Positions 33,811 through 42,085 of a stretch of DNA of 64,000 nucleotides are shown here, piece after piece (the first letter of the stretch is position 1; each line of letters begins with the position of its first letter). This stretch comes from Anoxynatronum buryatiense (lineage in GTDB: Bacteria; Bacillota; Clostridia; Peptostreptococcales; Tindalliaceae). The stretch lies in contig NZ_FXUF01000001.1 in NCBI RefSeq assembly GCF_900182905.1, positions 62,001 through 126,000 on the forward strand. Direction: 5' to 3'. The notes under the pieces are model-generated. The model was not told where the DNA came from, ran no database searches, and worked only from the letters and a program-made list of their open reading frames with translations. The translations under genes were made by a program, and so were the position numbers.

Positions 33811-34531
33811 GGTTCTTTCCTCCCGTCAATTGTTGGCGCTGTTGTTCCAGCTTTTTCATCTGTATGTTCAGTTCCATTTTCCGATTAAACTGGGTTTCCC
33901 GCTTCAGCTTTCCTTTCAGACTCGTCATTTCTTCGTCCAGCCGTTGAATGGTTAGGCTTAAATCCCTGGCTTCTTCCGGTGTGAGGTCTGCAGGGTGATT
34001 CAGTATTTCCTCCACTTTGAACTGATATACCGCCGAGACAAAATCATCGTACAGTGCATACAGGTTACGAAAGCGCATGTTTGTAATGTTCAGCCTCTCA
34101 AAGAGAGAGCTGTTTTCCATTACCCAGTCTGTTGCCACCACTTCTTCGATAGTGTTTTTGGTGGGGTCGTTCTGGTTGGTGCGCTGGTGGGCCGCATAGA
34201 GCTTGATCTTCTCTTCCCAGGTTGCAAACAGCAGCATGGGGTACGGGATGGTTCTCATGAGAATCTCCGCCAGTCGGTCCAGGCTACGGTCTTCCCGCAC
34301 TGCCATTTGAATCACAAGGAGTTCTTCGTATTCCCGTAGTGGGTCTTTGTAGGCTTTGACATTGATGGTGGCCGGCTTGAGGCTGTAGAGGCATGTGATC
34401 CGGGAGATGTTCATTTTGATCAAGTCTTTTTCCTTGTTGGTAAGTTGGGCTTGACTGTAGAACAAATCCTTGGCGATGATTTGATTGATCTCACAACTTG
34501 ATGGGATTTGAAGTTTGTGGTGATAGGCCAT
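33803..34531 (-). CDS. DUF4391 domain-containing protein
   Basis: A 242-residue protein. Recognised by MNISRITCLYSLKPATINV near the start, EYEELLVIQMAVRE, YPMLLFATWEEKIKLYAAH and the C-terminal coiled coil rich in EEMTSLKGKLKRE-type heptads. Family function is not known; members are consistently encoded with large helicases and methyltransferases. Here it is wedged between the SNF2-like helicase (11 bases) and mod (8-base overlap), so the four genes are surely one operon and the protein is probably a structural or adaptor part of the complex. The start is the ATG after AGGAGGTAATTTG. Confidence 0.85.
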   Translation of the reverse strand: MAYHHKLQIPSSCEINQIIAKDLFYSQAQLTNKEKDLIKMNISRITCLYSLKPATINVKAYKDPLREYEELLVIQMAVREDRSLDRLAEILMRTIPYPMLLFATWEEKIKLYAAHQRTNQNDPTKNTIEEVVATDWVMENSSLFERLNITNMRFRNLYALYDDFVSAVYQFKVEEILNHPADLTPEEARDLSLTIQRLDEEMTSLKGKLKRETQFNRKMELNIQMKKLEQQRQQLTGGKNHE

Positions 34532-34542
34532 CAAATTACCTC

Positions 34543-37500
34543 CTACCTCAATACCAAGAAGGTGATTAGTTCAAAATCGTCGATGCCTTCTGCTTTATGT
34601 TTCGTCAGGGTGGTGCCACCTTTTTTCAGGAGGCTGGCCGTCCCCATTTCTTCTTTTTTACCCGTCAGGTTTTCGATGGCGGCTTCCAGCAGATCAGAAT
34701 AATCTTTCATGTTGAGTCCATCATCGGTTTCCTGGTTAAAGGCATCCACCAGTTCCCTAAAGACTTCTTTCTTGCCAGAACATAGTTTTTTGTAGTAGTC
34801 CAAGATCTTCTTGGCATGGGTGTAGGTGATGTGCACCCCTTCCTCTGACACATAGGCCATGTAATAGGGGTAGAGGGGGTTTTGTTCTTTTAACTGCTGG
34901 GCCTCTTTCACCTGGCGCAGGGTAAAGATAACGCCGGGTTTCAGCTCTTCACGCAGCGCGTCAGGGATTTCTGCCACAGCGTACATGCCATTGGGGGCTT
35001 GTTCCAACAGCTTTCTGTTTTCTTTCATGTATTCCATCAGGTCAATTTTGAAATCGTTGAAGGTCAGGTCGGTGATGGAGATGGCGCCGGAGATGTCCTC
35101 CAGGTCTACCACTTCAGATTGCAGACGTTTTAGCTGATTACGACGGTACTCCAGGTCTTTCATTTCTTTGCTGGCGTCGGTTTCAATCAGGTTTTCTTCC
35201 CCGGTGGCGGAGACATCCATTAACACCATACGGCCCTGGACTCGTTGCTGCAAATTGATATATTCGTCCAGATCCCGGGTGGCCCAGAAGTTGACCAGTT
35301 GGATGACTTCGTTGATGGAGCCAATACGGTCAATCCGACCGAAGCGCTGGATGATGCGCACCGGGTTCCAGTGAATGTCGTAATTTACCAGGTAATCACA
35401 ATCCTGCAGGTTTTGGCCTTCTGAAATACAGTCTGTTGCAATGATGACATCAATCTCTTTGTCCATTTCCGGGTAGATTTTCTCACATTCCTTTGACCGG
35501 GGCGAGAACAGGGTAAGCACTGTGTTCAGGTCGGTAATGCGGATGGTTTTACGCTGTTCCCTGGTTAAGGGCAGGGTGGACTGATTGGTGCCGCTACCTG
35601 TGACCAAGGCTGCGTACAGGCCTCTGTCTTCAAGAAACTGGGTCAGGTTGGCATAGAGGTATTCCGCTGTGTCTGAAAAGGCGGTGAACACAATGATCTT
35701 TAGGTTTCCCGGGTTAATGGGGTGGTTCACTTTATGCTGCATCAGGTCTTTTAATTGAGCCAGTTTGGCGTCCCTTTCCGGAGTTACTTCAACGGCTTCC
35801 AGGTAAATGGTTTCCAACTTGTCCCTGTCTGCCAGCAGGTCTTGTTTCCATTTGAGCAGGTCCATGTCCTGCAGCAATACTTTAATGTTGTTGCCAAAGA
35901 GAAGGTTGTCCAGGTCCGGATCATCCAGGTCAATGTCTTCAATGTTGTTTTCTACATCATAATCCCATTGTTTTCGTTCAATAAGTTCCAGGGCAGCGTT
36001 GATTTTGCCTAATATTTTATCCACCGTTAGTGCAAAAGAGTGGATGGAGCTTTCCATGCGCTTTAAGATCCCTATACGCATCAAGCCTACCAGGCTTTTT
36101 TCCCGGTCCACCTGTCGGAAGATGCTGTTATGGGCGCCTACTTTCACGTCATACTTTTCTTCATAGGCGCTTCTTCGTTCCGGCAGCACGTACCCCAAGG
36201 GAGAATACACGCAAAGGGTTAGCTTTTTAATCAATTTGTTGATGTATTCAATTTCGGGGAAATCGCCCTTTAGGTCGATTTCCGGGTACAGGTTTTCCGG
36301 AGTTAATCGGGTGGGGAATTTGCCTATTTCATCCAGATTATAGTATTTTTCAATGTGTTTTCGTGACCGTGCAATGGTAACGGTGTCCAATAACTTGAAG
36401 TAGTCCAGGTGCATCATGTTGACAAACGTTTCGGTTTTTCGCTCTTCGTCGGGTAATTCCGACCAACGGTTGTAGACTGTCTGTGCTTGTCTTAAGATAA
36501 GCTCCAGGTTGTTTAAACCCACTTTTGCCAGGGCATGATTATCGCCTTCGGTGATGAAGGAAATTTGATTTTTGATGTCATTCATCTTGTTGTTGACAGG
36601 TGTGGCGGATAGCATCAAGACTTTCGTTTTAACACCGGAACGGATGATTTCGTTCATCAATCGTTCGTAACGGGTGGTACGGCCTTTGACTGGCGGGTTG
36701 TTTCTAAAATTATGGCTTTCATCGATGACCACCAAATCATAGTTTCCCCAGTTGACGGTTGCCAAGTCGATGTCACCGGTTTTGCCGCTGGTGCGACTTA
36801 AATCAGTGTGGTTAATGACGTCAAAATTGAACCGGTCTTTTTCAAAGATATTCCTTTTATCGTTTTTTGTGTAGATGATCCAGTTATCCCGAAGCTTCTT
36901 AGGCACCAGCACCAGCACACGATCATTGCGCAGTTCATAGTATTTCATTACTGCCAGGGCTGTGAAGGTTTTACCCAGACCAACGCTGTCTGCAATGATG
37001 CAGCCATTGTATTTTTCAATTTTATCGATGGCACCCATGGCGCCGTCTTTTTGGAATTTATAGAGTTTGTTCCAGATCAAGGTGTCCTTTATCCCGGTAC
37101 GGCTTTTCACGATATTGTCTTCTGTCAGTTCGTCCAGGTAGTCGGTGAAGATGTTGTAGAGGGTAACGAAGTAGATGAATTCGGGGACGTTCTCACTGTA
37201 AAGCATTTGCATTTGTTCTAACACTTGTTTTTTCACGTCCTCCACTGCTGTTTCATCTTCCCATAGGTCATTGAAGGCTTGCAGAAAAGCCAGGGTGTAT
37301 TCTTTGCCGTATAGACACATGTTACTGTCCAAACGGTTTGAAGGAGTGATCCCCAACCCGTCTGATGTGAAGTCAACCGTACCGTTGATGGAAAGATTTT
37401 CTTCTGGATTCTCCACATAAATGAGGCGGGGTTGTGCCGGGTTGGGGCTTTTCAGAGAACGAATTTCCGCTTTTCGTTCCAGCCAGTTGGCACATTCTTT

Positions 37501-37806
37501 AGCAATGGCAGCTTGGCGCATTTCATTGCGCAATTTGATTTCAAACTCATTTCCGGAAACTATCTTTTCGGTGTTGCGGTGTATGTAAAATTCCCTGATT
37601 AATTCATGGTCTTTTTTGACAAAAGTGGGTTCGGTGAAAACAAAGCGCAGTCGGTCAATTTTTTCCAGTTCTTTTCGTAGTTCAGCGTAGGCATAAATGG
37701 TAAAGTAGGCAGATACCACAGACAACCGGCTTCCTTTTCTAAGTTCAGAGCGAAGTTCATCCACCACTTTGTTCACTTTGTTGTCTAAGACCTTTGGGCT
37801 CCTCAT
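34543..37806 (-). CDS. SNF2-type helicase with degenerate PLD-like N-terminal domain
   Basis: A 1087-residue protein. Residues about 1-190 resemble the phospholipase-D-like domain found in front of some helicases (LSVVSAYFTIYAYAELRKEL, then NLSINGTVDFTSDGL), but the HxK pair is not intact, so nuclease activity is doubtful. The motor has IADSVGLGKTFTAL (Walker A, near 275), LVLVPKKLRDNW, LVVIDESHNFRN (motif II), MLSATPVNN (motif III), and in the second lobe IIATDCISEGQNLQDCDYLV with IIQRFGRIDRIGS (motifs V, VI). It is the first gene of the helicase-DUF4391-Mod-Res operon. The start at 37806 follows AAGGGG with eight bases spacing; a GTG nine bases earlier overlaps that site. Confidence 0.88.
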   Translation of the reverse strand: MRSPKVLDNKVNKVVDELRSELRKGSRLSVVSAYFTIYAYAELRKELEKIDRLRFVFTEPTFVKKDHELIREFYIHRNTEKIVSGNEFEIKLRNEMRQAAIAKECANWLERKAEIRSLKSPNPAQPRLIYVENPEENLSINGTVDFTSDGLGITPSNRLDSNMCLYGKEYTLAFLQAFNDLWEDETAVEDVKKQVLEQMQMLYSENVPEFIYFVTLYNIFTDYLDELTEDNIVKSRTGIKDTLIWNKLYKFQKDGAMGAIDKIEKYNGCIIADSVGLGKTFTALAVMKYYELRNDRVLVLVPKKLRDNWIIYTKNDKRNIFEKDRFNFDVINHTDLSRTSGKTGDIDLATVNWGNYDLVVIDESHNFRNNPPVKGRTTRYERLMNEIIRSGVKTKVLMLSATPVNNKMNDIKNQISFITEGDNHALAKVGLNNLELILRQAQTVYNRWSELPDEERKTETFVNMMHLDYFKLLDTVTIARSRKHIEKYYNLDEIGKFPTRLTPENLYPEIDLKGDFPEIEYINKLIKKLTLCVYSPLGYVLPERRSAYEEKYDVKVGAHNSIFRQVDREKSLVGLMRIGILKRMESSIHSFALTVDKILGKINAALELIERKQWDYDVENNIEDIDLDDPDLDNLLFGNNIKVLLQDMDLLKWKQDLLADRDKLETIYLEAVEVTPERDAKLAQLKDLMQHKVNHPINPGNLKIIVFTAFSDTAEYLYANLTQFLEDRGLYAALVTGSGTNQSTLPLTREQRKTIRITDLNTVLTLFSPRSKECEKIYPEMDKEIDVIIATDCISEGQNLQDCDYLVNYDIHWNPVRIIQRFGRIDRIGSINEVIQLVNFWATRDLDEYINLQQRVQGRMVLMDVSATGEENLIETDASKEMKDLEYRRNQLKRLQSEVVDLEDISGAISITDLTFNDFKIDLMEYMKENRKLLEQAPNGMYAVAEIPDALREELKPGVIFTLRQVKEAQQLKEQNPLYPYYMAYVSEEGVHITYTHAKKILDYYKKLCSGKKEVFRELVDAFNQETDDGLNMKDYSDLLEAAIENLTGKKEEMGTASLLKKGGTTLTKHKAEGIDDFELITFLVLR

Positions 37807-38163
37807 GTGTTTCACCCCTTGTATTTGATGAGATGCTTTCCTGTAAACAATATGTCTTTTAGATCATTTTGCTCCTAACAACTCAACGAGTATCGACAAT
37901 TTGGGTAGATCGCCAACAATGTCTATTGGGTAGCCTATTTTTTTGTCTGCCACTTTCTTCAAAAAAACTCTCCAGCTACTATTTTAGCATAATAAACGTT
38001 CAAATTTGTCTATTTCTAGGATTTCATTCGATTTTTTTAAATTGCCTGATTGATGATATTATTTAAAATTCGATTGTGGGTCCGGCTTTTGAGAACACTG
38101 TGAAAGATTGTCTCCGGGGTCTTGCCCAGCAATCGTCTTGTACTGTCACAGCAACCCAGTAGA
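37807..38163. other. Intergenic region upstream of the helicase operon
   Basis: About 360 AT-rich bases between the replication operon and the helicase operon. It must hold the helicase-operon promoter, but I see no convincing -35/-10 pair and no gene. Confidence 0.4.
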
Positions 38164-38202
38164 AATCCCGGCAACGAGTGAACCACACTCTCTGCCGGGA
38201 TT
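38164..38202 (-). terminator. Terminator of the element replication operon
   Basis: AATCCCGGCA (38164-38173) pairs with TGCCGGGATT (38193-38202), with an inner GAGTG/CACTC stem; on the minus strand the hairpin is followed by TTTCT. It separates the replication genes from the helicase operon. Confidence 0.75.
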
Positions 38203-38222
38203 GTTGATGAGTTTATTAAGAT

Positions 38223-38489
38223 TCAACAAGTGCTGCTGCCTTCCGCTGCTCCCTGGGGGTTGTTGTTGCGATCCAGGCTAATCAGGTTTTCTCTGCTGAG
38301 ATGCATGATGAGCAGGGCGGTTTCATATTCGGCGTCGGCGCCGGTTTTGCCGCTGGTGGCAGGTGATCTCAGGTGTTGGCTGATGGCTGTGACGCCGTAC
38401 CCTGACTGCCACATATGAATGGCTTTTTGAATGTCTTCCGGCTGCCAGTCGAAGTTCAGGTCTTCCAGTATAATGACGGGTTTGCTCAT
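38223..38489 (-). CDS. Small phage-type protein, unknown
   Basis: An 88-residue protein reading LEDLNFDWQPEDIQKAIHMW and then a helix-turn-helix-like GYGVTAISQHLRSPATSG and ALLIMHLSRENLI. AAGGAGGCCCACC before the ATG at 38489 fixes the start. Proteins of this type occur in the replication regions of Gram-positive phages; possibly a DNA-binding regulator. It follows the helicase-loader gene, across a low-complexity stretch with a roughly 21-base repeated unit around 38517-38565. Confidence 0.65.
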   Translation of the reverse strand: MSKPVIILEDLNFDWQPEDIQKAIHMWQSGYGVTAISQHLRSPATSGKTGADAEYETALLIMHLSRENLISLDRNNNPQGAAEGSSTC

Positions 38490-38618
38490 GGTGGGCCTCC
38501 TTTTGTGTCGGTTCATGTGGTTGCTGCTCTTGGTGTTGTGGCTGTTGCTGCTCTTGGTGTTACTGCCCTCGGCGCTGCTGCTGTGGCTGTTGTGGCTGTT
38601 ATCAAAGAGACTGAGGAA

Positions 38619-39446
38619 TCAGGTTTCGCTGGTGATCAGCTGGATCAGCTGGTCTCGCTTGCTGCGGGCCACGGCGGCTCTCTGGGAAGGGCCTTTGACA
38701 GTGATGGGCTGGCACATTTCCATGAGACGGTCATAGGTGCGCACCACTTGGTCGTAGCCGGTGAGTTTTTGCTGCAGCTGCTGCAGGCTCAGGTTGGTGG
38801 TGATGAGCAGGGGCTTGCCGCTTCTGTACCGGTTGTCGATGATCTGGTAAAGCATTGCTGTGGCCCAGTCGGTTTTCTGCTCAGACCCCAGGTCGTCAAG
38901 CACCAGCAGGCTGGCATTTTCAAGGGTGCGGATGATATCAATCTCTGCCTCTCTGTCTTGCCGGTTAAAGGTTTCTCTAATTCTTGCCAGCAAACCCATG
39001 GCACTGACGGCAATCACGACTTCACGGTGGCGGCTGATTAGCTCGTTGGCCACTGCAAATGCGGCGAATGATTTTCCCACGCCTGGGTTCCCTAGAAGCA
39101 TGAGGCCGATGTTGCAGGTTTTCATTTCTGGCCAGGCTTCCACATATCGCAGAATGGTTTTTTTCAGCTTGGGGCAACCGACGTCGTCGTTCCAGGCAGC
39201 GAGGGTACTGTTGCGAAAACGGGCATCCATCAGGCTGTATTTTTTCAGTTTTTCGATGCGTCGAATGATTTCACGGCGTTGTTCGTCACGCTTTCGCAGC
39301 GCCTGGGCTTCTGCCTGGCACCGGCACACGCAGGGAACCTTTCGGCTGATGCCAAGAATGGTGATGGTGGTGGTGCGTTTGGTGCCGCAGGTGTCACAAG
39401 TGTCGTGGGTATCGTGAAAGTCGTGGGCGTTGGCAGTCTTACCCAT
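38619..39446 (-). CDS. DnaC/DnaI-like helicase loader ATPase
   Basis: A 275-residue protein from the chosen start MGKTANAHDF. A zinc-finger-like CDTCGTKR...CVCRC lies near residues 16-43, then the AAA core: LMLLGNPGVGKSFAAFAVAN (Walker A, about 115-134), ASLLVLDDLGSEQKTDW (Walker B) and PLLITTNLSLQQL (sensor 1). It would load the host replicative helicase at the element origin. The open frame extends 126 codons further up, overlapping the preceding gene; that part is a threonine/proline-rich translation of the other gene's repeats and is unlikely to be used. No strong ribosome site is seen at 39446, so translation may be coupled and the exact start is uncertain. Confidence 0.82.
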   Translation of the reverse strand: MGKTANAHDFHDTHDTCDTCGTKRTTTITILGISRKVPCVCRCQAEAQALRKRDEQRREIIRRIEKLKKYSLMDARFRNSTLAAWNDDVGCPKLKKTILRYVEAWPEMKTCNIGLMLLGNPGVGKSFAAFAVANELISRHREVVIAVSAMGLLARIRETFNRQDREAEIDIIRTLENASLLVLDDLGSEQKTDWATAMLYQIIDNRYRSGKPLLITTNLSLQQLQQKLTGYDQVVRTYDRLMEMCQPITVKGPSQRAAVARSKRDQLIQLITSET

Positions 39447-39483
39447 TTTTCGGGCGTGATGGATGTTCTCATTAACACTGGTT

Positions 39484-40929
39484 TTACAGGTCCAGGTGGT
39501 CAAGGTCGATGCCAATGCCGGTGTATTCTCCATGGGTGTCGGTGACTGGTTCGTTGCTGGTGCTGGGCTGTTTTTGGCCGGCGGGGCTGACACGGGAGGT
39601 AACCGGTTGAGGGTTCTTTCCAGTACGGTTGTGATGCTCTCGGGGATGGTTGTTGTGAGGGTCGTTGTTGTGGGAATGGTTTTTTTGGGGATGGTTGCTG
39701 TGGGCAGAGACGTTGTGGGATGCCTGTATGTGTGGTGCTTTCGGGTCATTTTCTTGCCCTCCTCGATTAAGATAATTCCCCTCCAGGGTTTTGGCCATGC
39801 CTTCGTTGCTGATGAGCCAGTCAAAAGTAGCTTTCCATTGGCGGTTGTTCATCCCTTTAAGAAAATCTGAGGCTTCTGCCATCTGAAACAAGTGCTGAAA
39901 GTGTGCTGTCGTCTGGCCATACTCATTCCATCTGGCTGCCATGGCTTGCCGGCGTTTCTGCGTAATCTTGATGATGCTCGCAAACGACGGGCAGGCGGCA
40001 TGATAGAGGTCGACAATTTGCTGATAAGGCACTGAGGTGTTGGCTGAGGCTGCCTTTTCATTTTTCGTGTGATGGGTCGCCTGAATATCGTGGAATCCTT
40101 TGATGTGAGTGGAGACATCAGTGGAGATATCATTGGAGATATTATTGAAGATATCCTTCTTTTCATTCTTGTTTTCTTTCTTTCTTGTTTGTGGGCGGCT
40201 GTGTGGTTTCCGGCTTGCCATTGGCTGGTCTTCAACATCTGGCGATTCAGTGTTTCCAGTGGATTTGCTGCGTCGTTCCGGCGACGCTTCCCTGGTCTTT
40301 GGCAAGTCTGCAAGGTCCTCTTTCAGCTCTTCATCTGGTCTGGCGCTGTCGGGGATCTTCATTGGCTGTGTTTCCTGCCACACTGTCTCGCTGCCTGGCT
40401 GGCCACCTTCTTGTGTGAGTGACTGGTTAATGATCTGCGGGTTTGTCTGACTATTTATCTGACGATGTGGCTGGGTGATGATCTGTGGGTTTGCCTGGCT
40501 GAGTGACTGGTTAATGATCTGTGGGTTTGCCTGGTTATTTGCCTGACGATGTGGCTGGGTGTCTTTTTCCTGGTCACTATCCCACGCCTTGTCCCACTGC
40601 TGCCATTTATCATAGTTGCTGATCTCAATGATGGTGTAATGGGCTGTGGCCTGACGTGCTATCATGGTGTCTGTTTCCAGTTGTTTGATGAAGGTTCTCA
40701 CTTTTTTCTCGCCCCAGCCCCACCGCTTGGCCAACTGGTTGGCACTGGTGACTGTTTGGCCCCGCTGGCACTGGATGAGATGACTGCCATGGAGGAACTT
40801 TTTAGTGGTGTGATTGGCCAGCATTACCAGATCCAGCCAGGCCTGGCCTTTTGAAAAAGGTTTATCATCCCACAACCAGTGGTTCTGCAGCTGGCGATAT
40901 ATTTTGACATATCCCCTGTTTGTACCCAT
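39484..40929 (-). CDS. DnaD-like replication initiation protein of the element
   Basis: A 481-residue protein. The N terminus (MGTNRGYVKIYRQLQNHWLW, then SANQLAKRWGWGEKKVRTFI) is the winged helix seen in phage and conjugative-element replisome organisers; a weak DnaD-like region lies around residues 290-370 (YQQIVDLYHAACPSFASI, FDWLISNEG). Between and after are low-complexity stretches: repeated NPQIINQSL units (about 140-175) and a His/Asn-rich tail. GGGAGGTTAGTTTGC before the ATG at 40929 fixes the start. It is followed by the helicase loader, the usual order in replication modules of Gram-positive temperate elements. Confidence 0.8.
   Translation of the reverse strand: MGTNRGYVKIYRQLQNHWLWDDKPFSKGQAWLDLVMLANHTTKKFLHGSHLIQCQRGQTVTSANQLAKRWGWGEKKVRTFIKQLETDTMIARQATAHYTIIEISNYDKWQQWDKAWDSDQEKDTQPHRQANNQANPQIINQSLSQANPQIITQPHRQINSQTNPQIINQSLTQEGGQPGSETVWQETQPMKIPDSARPDEELKEDLADLPKTREASPERRSKSTGNTESPDVEDQPMASRKPHSRPQTRKKENKNEKKDIFNNISNDISTDVSTHIKGFHDIQATHHTKNEKAASANTSVPYQQIVDLYHAACPSFASIIKITQKRRQAMAARWNEYGQTTAHFQHLFQMAEASDFLKGMNNRQWKATFDWLISNEGMAKTLEGNYLNRGGQENDPKAPHIQASHNVSAHSNHPQKNHSHNNDPHNNHPREHHNRTGKNPQPVTSRVSPAGQKQPSTSNEPVTDTHGEYTGIGIDLDHLDL
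40417..40560 (+). repeat. 84-base tandem repeat inside the DnaD-like gene
   Basis: A unit beginning GAGTGACTGGTTAATGATCT starts at 40417 and again at 40501 (period 84, 28 codons), about 1.7 copies with a shorter NPQII-coding sub-repeat inside each. Confidence 0.75.
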
Positions 40930-41101
40930 GCAAACTAACCTCCCAAGAGACTGGAGCTTCACAACTGACCTTAATGCTGTGCCTATGATTCATTGGCGCC
41001 GTTTTCTTGTGCACCAGTTTCCATCACCTACATCTCACAGGTGTCAGTCCCCCGGCTTGTAAGCTCTCAAGTATTCCATGCTCCCTCTATTCCCTCCATT
41101 T

Positions 41102-41350
41102 TTAGCCTTTTGCTTTTCTGGCACCGGTGGTCTTCTGCACGTTAATGGTCTTAATGGTGATGGTCGATGCTTCCACTTCCTGATCATCTGTGATCATGCG
41201 CTGGATGTATTCTTCCAGATCGGTGCTTCTCACCCGCCATTGGGCTCTGATGCGGGCCGCCGGCAGCTCTTTTGCATGAATGAGGGAATAAACGGTGTCG
41301 GTGCTTACTTGCAAGCGGTCTGCTGATTGTTTAACGGTGTAAAGTGTCAT
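41102..41350 (-). CDS. Excisionase-like MerR-type helix-turn-helix protein
   Basis: An 82-residue protein: LYTVKQSADRLQVSTDTVYS (helix-turn-helix of the excisionase/HTH_17 family), LIHAKELPAARI, QWRVRSTDLEEYI. Proteins of this size and type bend attachment-site DNA and turn the integrase towards excision. GGGAGGCTTTCAC precedes the ATG. It is transcribed with the replication genes, divergent from repressor and integrase, as expected for an excision gene switched on at induction. Confidence 0.85.
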   Translation of the reverse strand: MTLYTVKQSADRLQVSTDTVYSLIHAKELPAARIRAQWRVRSTDLEEYIQRMITDDQEVEASTITIKTINVQKTTGARKAKG

Positions 41351-41463
41351 GTGAAAGCCTCCCTAATGGTTATGGTTGGTGATGATGCTTGGTGATGTTG
41401 ATTGGTGATGATGCTTGTCTCACGGGTCTCTTTCGGATGAGCCCCGCTGCCAGACACACCTCC

Positions 41464-41661
41464 TTAAGCGTTTTCATGGGGTTCCACGTTTCCTTGGAGC
41501 CCCAGGGAAACAATGATCCGTTCCCGGTGCTGCTGGGCAATCCGGTTGCCTCTGATAATGTCTGATAGATAGGGCCCTGAAATGCCCAGCTGTTTTGCCA
41601 AGGCGCTCTGGGTCATGCGTTTGTCAATGAGCGCTTCTTTCACAGCTTTTTCAAAGTTCAT
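41464..41661 (-). CDS. Cro-like XRE regulator
   Basis: A 65-residue helix-turn-helix protein (MTQSALAKQLGISGPYLSDI is the DNA-binding part). AGGAGGACAAATC precedes the ATG. It is the first gene leftwards from the divergent control region, opposite a larger XRE repressor, the layout of a Cro/CI switch. Confidence 0.85.
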   Translation of the reverse strand: MNFEKAVKEALIDKRMTQSALAKQLGISGPYLSDIIRGNRIAQQHRERIIVSLGLQGNVEPHENA

Positions 41662-41748
41662 GATTTGTCCTCCTGTCTTTGGTCGATGATGTTTTCTTAG
41701 TGCTTTTCAAAATGTATCGCGTTGTCCCTTAGCGATTACATCTCTTGT

Positions 41749-41821
41749 AATAGCGATGAAGTCTGTTTGAATAGCGATGAAGTCTGTTTGAATAGCGACG
41801 AAGCCTGTTTGAATAGCGACT
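41749..41821 (+). repeat. 21-base iterons in the control region
   Basis: AATAGCGATGAAGTCTGTTTG at 41749-41769 is repeated exactly at 41770-41790, with two changes at 41791-41811, and partly (AATAGCGACT) at 41812-41821. Period 21, two helical turns. Confidence 0.9.
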
Positions 41822-41871
41822 GCGCTTCGCATTTTAGCCTATGGTGTTAGTTTCTTAACTTAGTTAATCTG

Positions 41872-41908
41872 TTGACATTTATTAGTTTTTATGCTAATCT
41901 ATTAGCAT
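41872..41908 (+). promoter_or_regulatory. Repressor promoter with palindromic operator
   Basis: TTGACA (41872-41877), 17 bases, TAATCT (41895-41900). The perfect dyad ATGCTAAT-CT-ATTAGCAT (41891-41908) covers the -10 box. The leader to the repressor gene is about 180 bases and contains CGACCCCC (41944-41951) mirrored by GGGGGTCG near 42063. Confidence 0.75.
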
Positions 41909-42085
41909 AGAATCCTACATTATAAAAAAACATAGAACACGAACGACCCCCATATTATATTCGGCATCCGTCTTGCGCTGAAACTTTATAAAAAACACTA
42001 TACTTAATTAAAAGCTAATTGTCAATAGCGAATGCGCTAATTTATAAGTGCCACATTCTATCGGGGGTCGGAATGGAGGTCAAAA

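Noticed and set aside
22855-37806. BREX, DISARM or MADS system
   Set aside because: The signature genes (PglZ, BrxC/BrxL, DrmA/DrmB and the like) are not present; only Mod, Res, a SNF2/PLD helicase and DUF4391 are seen.
38415-39041. 208-codon plus-strand frame in the helicase-loader region
   Set aside because: Antisense to the Walker motifs of the loader gene and composed of Val/Ala/Leu repeats from low-complexity DNA.
39447-39824. N-terminal extension of the helicase-loader frame
   Set aside because: It overlaps the end of the DnaD-like gene in another frame and is Thr/Pro-rich, being an alternative reading of that gene's repeats.
41749-41821. Possible CRISPR array
   Set aside because: The units are head-to-tail 21-base repeats without unique spacers, and no cas gene is in the window.
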